A DNA stretch of 5,791 nt from an uncultured Oscillospiraceae bacterium. GTDB lineage: Bacteria; Bacillota; Clostridia; Oscillospirales; Acutalibacteraceae. The notes beneath the pieces are model-generated. The model had not been told where the DNA came from, ran no database searches, and saw only the letters and a program-made list of their open reading frames with translations. The first letter of the stretch is position 1. The number at the start of each line of letters is the position of its first letter. Location of the stretch: the NCBI GenBank assembly GCA_900550315.1, contig URRK01000116.1, positions 1-5,791 on the forward strand. Direction: 5' to 3'. Below, piece by piece: positions 1 through 5,791 of this stretch. The translations under genes were made by a program, and so were the position numbers.

Positions 1-1182
1 CCGGTAAGAGCCGGGGGTTAAGCTGCTGGCCGAAATTTTGCTGTCGTCCCACAGGGTAATAATTGAATCGCGCTCGTCCTCTTTTTGCTTTTCCGGCAGG
101 GTGTTTAAATCTACCTCCGCCTGCCGAAACTGCCCGCTGTTTGGATCGGCAAAGGGCTGCTTTTTTTGCGGCAGACGAATTTCGGGGCGTTCATCCCCCG
201 CGGCAAGCGCCGTCTTTACCGTGCGGTAAACGGCCTCAAAAACCAGGCGCTCATTGGTAAAGCGCACCTCGGTTTTCGTAGGGTGCACATTTACATCTAC
301 AAAATTGGGATCTATACGAATATTTAACACGCAGGCGGGGAACTTGCCCACCATAGCGGAATTTTTGTAGGCTTGATCCAACGCGGCCGAAACCGTGCCG
401 GATTTTATAAACCGGCCGTTTATAAAAAAGAACTGGCCGTTGCGGTTGGGGCGGCAGTTGGTGGGGCGGCAGGTAAACCCGGTTACCGTAACGGGGCCCT
501 CTACTGCCGGCAGCTGCATCATTGCCTTTGAAAAATCGCGCCCTAAAACGGCGTAAATGGCCGAGCGCTGCTTGCCGTCGCCCGCGGTGGCCAGCACCTG
601 CTTGCCGTCTTTAATAAAATGAAAACTAATTTCGGGGTGCGAAAGGGCCAAACGATCCATAATTGCGCCTACGGCGCTGCCCTCGGTTACATCTTTTTTT
701 AAAAATTTCATTCTTGCGGGCACATTGTAAAACAGATCCCGCACAATTACCGTGGTGCCCTGCGGGCAGCCGGCGTCCTCCAGCGAAAGCTCCTCCCCGC
801 CGTGTATGGTGTAGCAGGCCCCCAGCTCGGCACCGGCGGCCGCGGTAATCATTTCTACCTTTGCTACCGCGCAAACCGAGGCCAAAGCCTCGCCCCGAAA
901 GCCTAAGGTTAAAATAGAATTTAGGTCTTCTGCCGAGGCAACCTTACTGGTGGCGTGACGCAAAAATGCCGTGCGGATCTGGTCCCGCGCAATTCCGCAG
1001 CCGTTATCGGCCACCCGCATATAGGTAACGCCGCCGTGCTGAATTTCTACCGTAATGGTGGTGGCACCGGCGTCAATAGCATTTTCTACCAGTTCTTTAA
1101 TTACCGAGGCCGGGCGTTCTACCACCTCGCCGGCGGCTATAAGCTCGGCAATATTTTTGGGCAACACTTTAATTTGCGGCAT
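1..1182 (-). CDS. mutL: DNA mismatch repair protein MutL, N-terminal 394 residues (3' end cut by window edge)
   Basis: MutL is the ATP-dependent matchmaker of mismatch repair: it couples mismatch-bound MutS to strand incision and removal. The frame is open from the ATG at 1182 to the window edge. The GHKL ATPase domain is complete: KELVENAIDAGA (catalytic Glu30, Mg-binding Asn34), DNGCGI (59-64), the lid with RHATSK (75-80), GFRGEAL (94-100) and DLFYNVPAR (149-157). The second half of the N-terminal module carries NVHPTKTEVRF (298-308), whose Lys303 matches the ATP-contacting lysine of the family. From about residue 335 the chain becomes rich in K, Q, E and D, which is the usual flexible linker. 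The C-terminal dimerisation domain lies outside the window, so its endonuclease motif (DQHAxxERxxYE in MutL proteins that nick DNA) cannot be judged. The start is supported by AAAGGGAGG 7 nt upstream and by the family-typical opening MPQIKVLP. The gene follows mutS on the same strand after 142 nt. Confidence 0.97.
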   Translation of the reverse strand, partial: MPQIKVLPKNIAELIAAGEVVERPASVIKELVENAIDAGATTITVEIQHGGVTYMRVADNGCGIARDQIRTAFLRHATSKVASAEDLNSILTLGFRGEALASVCAVAKVEMITAAAGAELGACYTIHGGEELSLEDAGCPQGTTVIVRDLFYNVPARMKFLKKDVTEGSAVGAIMDRLALSHPEISFHFIKDGKQVLATAGDGKQRSAIYAVLGRDFSKAMMQLPAVEGPVTVTGFTCRPTNCRPNRNGQFFFINGRFIKSGTVSAALDQAYKNSAMVGKFPACVLNIRIDPNFVDVNVHPTKTEVRFTNERLVFEAVYRTVKTALAAGDERPEIRLPQKKQPFADPNSGQFRQAEVDLNTLPEKQKEDERDSIITLWDDSKISASSLTPGSYR

Positions 1183-1324
1183 TTTTGTTCCTCCCTTTAG
1201 TACTTTTTCCGGCAAGACCGAATGTTTTTAAACTGCGGCTTTAAGCCGTTTTGTTGAGCTTTTGGGTTGCTGTTTTTTAGACGATTTTGGCGGCTGCTTT
1301 ACACCAAAATTGGCTAAACACTCG
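1183..1324 (-). other. mutS-mutL spacer with two short inverted repeats
   Basis: This 142-nt gap is the longest in the cluster. Reading in the direction of transcription, it holds a 7-bp inverted repeat (ATTTTGG / CCAAAAT, 1284-1310, 13-nt loop) starting 14 nt after the mutS stop. Further on is a compact 5-bp hairpin CGGCT-TAA-AGCCG (1236-1248). Neither is followed by a U-tract on the minus strand, so neither looks like an intrinsic terminator for mutS. I found no well-spaced -35/-10 pair for a separate mutL promoter and no small ORF with a ribosome-binding site. The spacer may simply be transcribed leader between two operon genes. Confidence 0.45.
1190..1198 (-). promoter_or_regulatory. Ribosome-binding site of mutL
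   Basis: On the minus strand this reads AAAGGGAGG. Its GGAGG core ends 7 nt before the ATG of mutL, a strong Shine-Dalgarno match at standard spacing that fixes the start codon. Confidence 0.85.
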
Positions 1325-3922
1325 TTAAATCTTTTTGGCGCGGCCGGCAATGTCGTTTAAAATGCCCAGCGCCTCAATAGGGGTTAAAACGTTAACATCT
1401 AAGGCCTTTAGCTCCTCAATAATGCCGTTATATTCCCCCACGCCAAGCGGCAGCTGCACCGGCTGCTGTACTACTTTTACCTCGCGCGTTACACCGGTTT
1501 CCTCCAGCTCTTTTAAAATGGCCTTTGCCCGGCGAATAACCCCCGAGGGCAGCCCGGCCAACTTTGCAACCTCTACGCCGTAGCTTTCATCGGCCCCGCC
1601 GCGCACAATTCTTCTTAAAAAAGTAATGTCATCGCCGTGTTTTTTTACGGCAATGTTGTAGTTTTTAACGCCCTTTAGCTCGTTTTCCAACGCGGTTAGC
1701 TCATGGTAGTGGGTGGCGAACAGCGTTTTGGCGCCCAGCTTTTTAGTGTCGGCAACGTGCTCCAGCACCGCCCGCGCAATGGCCATGCCGTCAAAGGTAG
1801 AGGTGCCGCGGCCAATTTCATCTAAAATTAAAAGGCTATTTGGCGTTGCGTTTTTTAAAATGTAGGCAACCTCGTTCATTTCTACCATAAAGGTAGATTG
1901 CCCGGTTGCAAGGTCGTCGGATGCGCCAACACGGGTAAACACGGCGTCGGTTATTGGAATATTGGCCGATTGCGCCGGCACAAAGCTGCCGATTTGGGCC
2001 ATAATTGTTATTATGGCAACCTGCCGCATATAGGTAGATTTACCGGCCATGTTTGGCCCGGTAATAATGGCGCAGCGGTTTTCCTTTTGGTCTAACACCG
2101 TATCGTTCGCAACAAAGGGGATTTTGCTGACCCTTTCAACCACCGGGTGGCGTCCAGCGTTAATGTTTAAAACGCCGTCGGTATTCATGCGCGGGCAGCA
2201 GTAGTTGTTGGCAATTGCCACCGTAGCAAACGAGCAAAGGGAATCTAACTGCCCAACGGCCGCCGCGGTTTGCTGAATACGCTGCAAATTGTTGGCAATT
2301 TGGTTGCGCAGACTGCAAAACAGCTCAAATTCTAATTGAATATCCCGCTCGCGCGCGCCTAAAAAACGCGCCTCAAAATTCTTTAGTTCATCGGTAATAT
2401 AGCGCTCGGCGTTGGTTAAGGTCTGCTTGCGAACATAATCCTCCGGCACGCTGTTTGCGGCCGAAAGCGGAACCTCTATGTAATAGCCAAAAACCTTATT
2501 GTACCGCACCTTTAAATTTTTAATGCCGGTGCGCTCTTTTTCGTGCAGTTCCAGCCGAGTAATAAAATCCTTTCCACCGTTCATGTCAGCGCGAACAGAA
2601 TCTACCTCGCTGCTAAAGCCGGGGCGGATAATGTTGCCGTCCTTCATGCCAATGGGCGGGTTTTCAGCCAGGGTATTCTCAATTAGCTCGCACTGGTCGG
2701 TTAGCGGATCCATGCTTTGAAACAGGCTTTGCAGCAGCTTGCTGTGCGCGGTAGAAAGCAGCTGCTTTAACGGAGCAAACCGGCTCATGGTGCGGGAAAG
2801 CTCCTGCACCTCTTTAGGATTGGCGGTGCCGTAAACCACGCGGGTCATTAGCCGCTCTACATCTCGCATTCCGGTTAAATACTCGGTGGCCTCGCCCAGC
2901 AAAACGGCGTCGCTTGCCAGCTCGTCTACCGCGTTTTGCCGCTGTAAAATGCTCTGCATGCTAAGCAGCGGCTGTTCTAACCAGCTGCGCAGCAGCCGTT
3001 TGCCCATGGCGGTTTTGGTTTTATCTAACACCCAAAGCAGCGAGCCGCGCTTGGTTTTACCGCGCATGGTTTCAATCAGCTCTAAATTTCGCATAGAGGA
3101 AAGGTCGATATTCATGTACTTGCTGCTGGTGTAGCGGTCAATTTTTTGCAGGCCCGAAAGCTTGCTCATTCCGTTTTCGCTTAAATACTGCAAAACGGCG
3201 TCTAGGGCAGCGGTCTCGCACGAATTGGCCGAAAGACCCAGCTGCTCTACGCTAAGGGTGTTAAACTGCCGTACCACAAACTCCCCCTTTCCGGCGGCCA
3301 AAAATTTTTCATCGGCCAGAACCGAAATGCGGCAGTTTAGGGTTTGGGTTAAAAACTGCTCTAATTTAGGGTAAAGGCGGTAGCTTTGCGAAAGCAGCAC
3401 CTCGCTGGGCAAAAAGCGGCCCAATTCGCTAATGAGGCGGTTTTCCAGCTCCTCCCCCGCAAGGGTAGTTAAGTGCACCTCACCGGTAGAAACATCTACA
3501 AAGCAAACGCCGGCGCTTTTTTCGCCAAACGCAATACCGCAAAGATAGTTGTTTTTGCCCTCCTCCAGCATAGAATCCTCTATTACCGTGCCGGGGGTAA
3601 TAACCCGAACCACCTCCCGCTTTACTAAGCCCTTAGCCGTTGCCGGATCCTCCATTTGCTCGCAAATGGCAACCTTGTAGCCCTTTTGAATTAACCTTGC
3701 AATGTAGGATTCGCAGCTGTGGTAGGGAATGCCGCACATGGGCGCGCGCTGCTCTAACCCGCAATCCTTTCCCGTTAGCACCAGATCCAGCTCCTCGGAG
3801 CAGGTTTTGGCGTCGTCGAAAAACATCTCGTAAAAATCGCCTAAGCGAAAAAGCAAAATAGATTCAGGATTAGATTCTTTAATGCTTAAATATTGCTGCA
3901 TCATTGGTGAAATGCCGGCCAA
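1325..3922 (-). CDS. mutS: DNA mismatch repair protein MutS (complete, 865 aa, TTG start)
   Basis: MutS is the mismatch-recognising ATPase that starts post-replicative repair as a sliding-clamp dimer in the cytoplasm. All domains are present. The mismatch-binding domain I has the Phe-x-Glu wedge in GDFYEMF (Phe30, Glu32). Connector domain II follows (about 125-255, with FVDVSTGE). Then come the lever and clamp domains (about 265-560, with FGYYIEV at 478-484). The ABC-type ATPase has Walker A GPNMAGKST (622-630), the STFMVEMNE signature (676-684), Walker B LLILDE (697-702) with the following GRGTSTFDG, and the H-loop FATHYHEL (735-742). The C-terminal segment has the family's LTPIEAL helix (846-852). 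Length agrees with the 850-870 aa usual for bacterial MutS1. No catalytic residue is missing. The start is a TTG, chosen because MAGISPMMQQYL aligns with the conserved MutS N-terminus and a Shine-Dalgarno sequence precedes it; the next ATG is codon 7. It lies between the RicA-like gene (66 nt upstream) and mutL. Confidence 0.98.
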   Translation of the reverse strand: MAGISPMMQQYLSIKESNPESILLFRLGDFYEMFFDDAKTCSEELDLVLTGKDCGLEQRAPMCGIPYHSCESYIARLIQKGYKVAICEQMEDPATAKGLVKREVVRVITPGTVIEDSMLEEGKNNYLCGIAFGEKSAGVCFVDVSTGEVHLTTLAGEELENRLISELGRFLPSEVLLSQSYRLYPKLEQFLTQTLNCRISVLADEKFLAAGKGEFVVRQFNTLSVEQLGLSANSCETAALDAVLQYLSENGMSKLSGLQKIDRYTSSKYMNIDLSSMRNLELIETMRGKTKRGSLLWVLDKTKTAMGKRLLRSWLEQPLLSMQSILQRQNAVDELASDAVLLGEATEYLTGMRDVERLMTRVVYGTANPKEVQELSRTMSRFAPLKQLLSTAHSKLLQSLFQSMDPLTDQCELIENTLAENPPIGMKDGNIIRPGFSSEVDSVRADMNGGKDFITRLELHEKERTGIKNLKVRYNKVFGYYIEVPLSAANSVPEDYVRKQTLTNAERYITDELKNFEARFLGARERDIQLEFELFCSLRNQIANNLQRIQQTAAAVGQLDSLCSFATVAIANNYCCPRMNTDGVLNINAGRHPVVERVSKIPFVANDTVLDQKENRCAIITGPNMAGKSTYMRQVAIITIMAQIGSFVPAQSANIPITDAVFTRVGASDDLATGQSTFMVEMNEVAYILKNATPNSLLILDEIGRGTSTFDGMAIARAVLEHVADTKKLGAKTLFATHYHELTALENELKGVKNYNIAVKKHGDDITFLRRIVRGGADESYGVEVAKLAGLPSGVIRRAKAILKELEETGVTREVKVVQQPVQLPLGVGEYNGIIEELKALDVNVLTPIEALGILNDIAGRAKKI

Positions 3923-3931
3923 TGCTTTAAA

Positions 3932-3939
3932 CCCCCTTT
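3932..3939 (-). promoter_or_regulatory. Ribosome-binding site that supports the TTG start of mutS
   Basis: On the minus strand this reads AAAGGGGG and ends 9 nt before the TTG codon at 3922. Measured to the first downstream ATG (codon 7) the spacing would be 27 nt, far too long. The site therefore favours TTG as the true start, although AAAGGGGG is a less perfect anti-Shine-Dalgarno match than the sites of the neighbouring genes. Confidence 0.7.
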
Positions 3940-3988
3940 GGTAAAACTTTAAACAATTTGCCGACCCAGCCGGCCTTAAATTTTGCGC

Positions 3989-4390
3989 TTAGTGGCAGCC
4001 CTTGCAGGTGGCACAGGATCCGGTGCAGCCCTCAACATCAATGGTAAAAGGGTCCTCGCCGTTGGCGGCGCCGTTAATAACCGTGTTAATTTTTTGCACT
4101 AAGCTTTCCAGCTCGGCGTGGGCGGCGTTGTACGCCTGCATAGAGGGGTTTTGCATGACCCTTTCGTACACCGCTTTTAGCTGCTCGTTTAAGGATTTAA
4201 TTTTTTCGTCGTCCCGCTCGTCCTCCGAAAGCGCCCGGTCTAACGACATACGCGCCAAATTAAATTCCCCAATTTGGTTTTGCAGCTCGGCGTCGGCGTC
4301 GTTGGCCTTTTTAGCCTGCTCAATTTTTTTAAAGCAATCCTGCTGTTGAATGGCCTGGCCCAATTGCCGGGCAAGTTCTAAAATTTCCAT
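3989..4390 (-). CDS. ricA: YlbF/YmcA-family protein, probable RicA-like RNase Y regulator with Cys-rich tail
   Basis: This 133-aa protein is mostly charged and predicted helical. Its pattern (LARQLGQAIQ near the start, then FKKIEQAKKA, an Asp/Glu-rich turn, and a helix with MQNPSMQAYNAA at 79-90) is that of the YlbF/YmcA family. In Bacillus subtilis, RicA (YmcA), RicF (YlbF) and RicT (YaaT) form the Fe-S-containing Y-complex, which directs RNase Y to specific transcripts and affects competence, sporulation and biofilm formation. Position supports RicA: in B. subtilis ymcA also sits between miaB (ymcB) and mutS, with cotE in between, whereas here mutS follows after 66 nt. The C-terminus has Cys122, Cys126, Cys129 and Cys132, spaced C-x3-C-x2-C-x2-C and ending in His133, which suggests metal or [4Fe-4S] ligation (inference). 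The ATG has GGAGG 10 nt upstream. YlbF and YmcA paralogues resemble each other, so the family is firmer than the RicA assignment. No signal peptide or membrane segment is visible. Confidence 0.82.
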   Translation of the reverse strand: MEILELARQLGQAIQQQDCFKKIEQAKKANDADAELQNQIGEFNLARMSLDRALSEDERDDEKIKSLNEQLKAVYERVMQNPSMQAYNAAHAELESLVQKINTVINGAANGEDPFTIDVEGCTGSCATCKGCH

Positions 4391-4400
4391 TTAATATAAT

Positions 4401-4405
4401 CCTCC
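4401..4405 (-). promoter_or_regulatory. Ribosome-binding site of the RicA-like gene
   Basis: On the minus strand this reads GGAGG, 10 nt before the ATG at 4390, within the 57-nt spacer after miaB. It is a good Shine-Dalgarno match and confirms the start. Confidence 0.8.
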
Positions 4406-4447
4406 GTTTTGGCCCTACGGCCGGTTTTTTGGTTTTTATAAAATAAA

Positions 4448-5791
4448 TTAATTGTTTTTTTTAGGCGTGCGGGGCTCGGCATTTACAAGCTTGGCCGTTA
4501 CCTGCCCGTTTTGCACCGTAACAAAAACGGTTACAAACTGCCCCAACAGGCTGGGCTCGCCCGCAAACTCTAAGCAAAGGTTGCCGCTGGTGTGCCCGGC
4601 CATGGTGCCCTCGCTGCGGCCGTAATCGTCGCAAAGCAGGGTAAAGGTTTTGCCGTTTAGAGCCTGCTCGTTTTGCCTTGCAATTTGCTCCTGCGCGGCC
4701 AGCAGCTGCCGAAACCACTCGCCCTTTTCCCTGCGGGAAACGGGATCGGGCAGGCTTGCGGCCGGCGTGCCGGGGCGCGGGGAGTAAATAAAGGTAAACA
4801 GCTGCTGAAACTGCACTGTTTGAATCAACTCTACAGTTTTTAAAAAGTCTTGATACTGCTCGCCGGGGAATCCTACTATAATATCTGAGGTTAAGGTAAT
4901 TTCGGGCATGAGCTCCCGCGCGCGGCGCACCAAGCTAAGGTAATGCTCGGCGGTGTAGCGGCGGTTCATGCGTTTTAAAATTTCGTTCGACCCGCACTGC
5001 ACCGGTAGGTGCAAATGCTTGGCAACCTTTTGGCAGCGGCTCATGGTTTGCAGCAGCTCGTCCGAGCAATCCTTGGGGTGCGAGGTCATAAATCGAATTC
5101 TAAAATTTCCCTCCACCGCGTTTAACAGGCTTAACAGCCTTGGAAAGTTTACGGTATTGCCCTGCTCATCCGGCTGCCCGCTGCAATAGGAGTTTACATT
5201 TTGGCCCAGCAGAGTAATATCCTTAAACCCGGCCTGCACCATTTGTTTAAACTCGGTTAAAATTTCTAAATAATTGCGGGAGCGCTCGCGCCCGCGCACA
5301 TAGGGCACAATGCAGTAGGTGCAGAAATTATCGCACCCATACATGATAGGCAGCCAGGCGCGGAAGCCGGAATCACGCCGGATGGGCAGCTCCTCCACCA
5401 CGGCGTTGCGCTCGACCGGGGTTTCCAGGTAGCGCTTGCCGCGGTGCAGGCGCTCCACCAGCATGGCGGGCAGGCGGTCAATGCCGTCCACGCCGAACAC
5501 CAGATCCACATAAGGGTAGCTGGCGCGCAGCTTATCCACAATATGCTTTTGCTGCGCCATGCAGCCGCATACCCCGATGATCAGGCGGGGGTTCTTTTCC
5601 TTCAGCTTTTTCAGCGCGCCGACATTGCCGAACACGCGCTGTTCCGCATGTTCGCGCACAGCGCAGGTATTGAACAGGATCAAATCTGCCTGCTCGACGG
5701 AATCACAGACGCCGAAGCCGATGTCCATCAGCACGCCGCGTATCTTCTCACCATCGTTCACATTCTGCTGGCAGCCATAGCTGCGCACATA
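4448..5791 (-). CDS. miaB: tRNA-2-methylthio-N6-dimethylallyladenosine synthase MiaB (N-terminus cut by window edge)
   Basis: MiaB is a radical-SAM methylthiotransferase that adds a methylthio group to C2 of i6A at position 37 of tRNAs, giving ms2i6A, which stabilises codon-anticodon pairing. The frame runs open to the window edge; 447 residues are visible and the true start lies outside. Counting from the edge, the N-terminal UPF0004 domain carries the three cysteines of the auxiliary [4Fe-4S] cluster: Cys7 in YGCQQN, Cys43 in NTCAVRE and Cys77 in GVCGCMAQ. The radical-SAM core has the SAM-cluster motif C-x3-C-x2-C (Cys153, Cys157, Cys160 in YGCDNFCTYC), followed by PYVRGRERSR, LLGQNVNSY, TSHPKD and DIIVGFPGE. 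The C-terminus (about 378-440) is a TRAM RNA-binding domain. The YGCQQN and GRERSR motifs favour MiaB over the related MtaB and RimO. The GTG at 5788 is not a credible start because it falls inside the conserved YVRSYGCQQN stretch. Synonymous codon use changes sharply near 5267-5345 although the protein reads through without a gap. Confidence 0.96.
   Translation of the reverse strand, partial: YVRSYGCQQNVNDGEKIRGVLMDIGFGVCDSVEQADLILFNTCAVREHAEQRVFGNVGALKKLKEKNPRLIIGVCGCMAQQKHIVDKLRASYPYVDLVFGVDGIDRLPAMLVERLHRGKRYLETPVERNAVVEELPIRRDSGFRAWLPIMYGCDNFCTYCIVPYVRGRERSRNYLEILTEFKQMVQAGFKDITLLGQNVNSYCSGQPDEQGNTVNFPRLLSLLNAVEGNFRIRFMTSHPKDCSDELLQTMSRCQKVAKHLHLPVQCGSNEILKRMNRRYTAEHYLSLVRRARELMPEITLTSDIIVGFPGEQYQDFLKTVELIQTVQFQQLFTFIYSPRPGTPAASLPDPVSRREKGEWFRQLLAAQEQIARQNEQALNGKTFTLLCDDYGRSEGTMAGHTSGNLCLEFAGEPSLLGQFVTVFVTVQNGQVTAKLVNAEPRTPKKNN
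5342..5791 (-). other. Segment of miaB with codon use unlike the rest of the window
   Basis: In these 150 in-frame codons Ile is written ATC 6 times, ATT 2 and ATA 1; Leu is CTG 13 times and TTG once, with no TTA; Lys is AAG 7 times and AAA once. In the remaining miaB codons (4448-5341) Ile is ATT 10 times, ATA once and never ATC, and at least 8 Leu codons are TTA. In mutL I count 19 ATT, 5 ATA and 1 ATC. The reading frame and the MiaB protein motifs continue across the junction. Confidence 0.75.

Noticed and set aside
626..874. Minus-strand 82-aa open frame inside mutL
   Set aside because: It lies in another frame of a well-supported mutL ATPase domain. The product is Arg/Gly-rich low-complexity shadow sequence with no family pattern.
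955..1200. Plus-strand 81-aa open frame across the mutL start
   Set aside because: It is antisense to the conserved MutL N-terminus and its ribosome-binding site, and no domain is recognisable.
1236..1252. Hairpin followed by TTTT on the plus strand, possible terminator
   Set aside because: The stem is only 5 bp, the T-run is short, and no plus-strand gene ends nearby. On the transcribed minus strand no U-tract follows.
4002..4349. Plus-strand 115-aa open frame opposite the RicA-like gene
   Set aside because: It is antisense to a gene with a family match and its own ribosome-binding site. The product is Ser/Ala/Cys-rich with no recognisable domain, and the frame is open as a by-product of the codon bias of the real gene.
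4411..4430. GGCC-CTAC-GGCC followed by a T-run on the plus strand, between miaB and the RicA-like gene
   Set aside because: The stem has 4 bp and the T-run is on the non-transcribed orientation. On the minus strand the As come before the stem, so it is not a terminator for miaB.
5266..5541. Minus-strand 91-aa open frame inside miaB
   Set aside because: It is an out-of-frame shadow of miaB, with an Ala/Cys/Trp-rich translation typical of a shifted GC-rich gene.
5786..5788. GTG at 5788 as the start of miaB
   Set aside because: It would begin the protein within the conserved YVRSYGCQQN stretch with no room for a ribosome-binding site in the window. The gene clearly continues past the window edge.
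1..5791. CRISPR arrays, tRNA or rRNA genes, insertion sequences, defence or other novel systems
   Set aside because: No regularly spaced repeats, cloverleaf-like or rRNA-like sequence, transposase or accessory genes were seen. Nearly all bases are accounted for by four core genes.

Overview
The window holds part of a housekeeping gene cluster on the minus strand of a Gram-positive (Firmicutes) bacterium, most likely a clostridial or Oscillospirales-type anaerobe. This placement rests on three things. The gene order miaB - ylbF/ricA-family gene - mutS - mutL is the Firmicutes order. The ribosome-binding sites are strong GGAGG-type, with a TTG start on mutS. The small YlbF-family protein ends in a cysteine-rich tail. 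Genus or species cannot be assigned from the sequence alone.

The layout in transcription order (right to left) is: miaB (4448-5791, 5' end outside the window), a YlbF/YmcA (RicA-like) gene (3989-4390), mutS (1325-3922, complete) and mutL (1-1182, 3' end outside the window). The spacers are 57, 66 and 142 nt, all genes point the same way, and no convincing terminator lies between them. Co-transcription is therefore plausible. No gene on the plus strand is supported. The plus-strand open frames are shadows of these four genes.

Functionally, MutS and MutL form the core of DNA mismatch repair. MiaB is a radical-SAM methylthiotransferase acting on A37 of tRNAs. The RicA-like protein probably belongs to the Y-complex that guides RNase Y in mRNA processing. 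The cluster is ordinary core-genome content, and I see no mobile element, CRISPR array, RNA gene or undescribed system. Two points deserve a second look. One is an abrupt change of synonymous codon use inside miaB near 5267-5345, which suggests a recombination mosaic or an assembly chimera. The other is the four-cysteine tail of the RicA-like protein, which looks like a metal or Fe-S cluster site.
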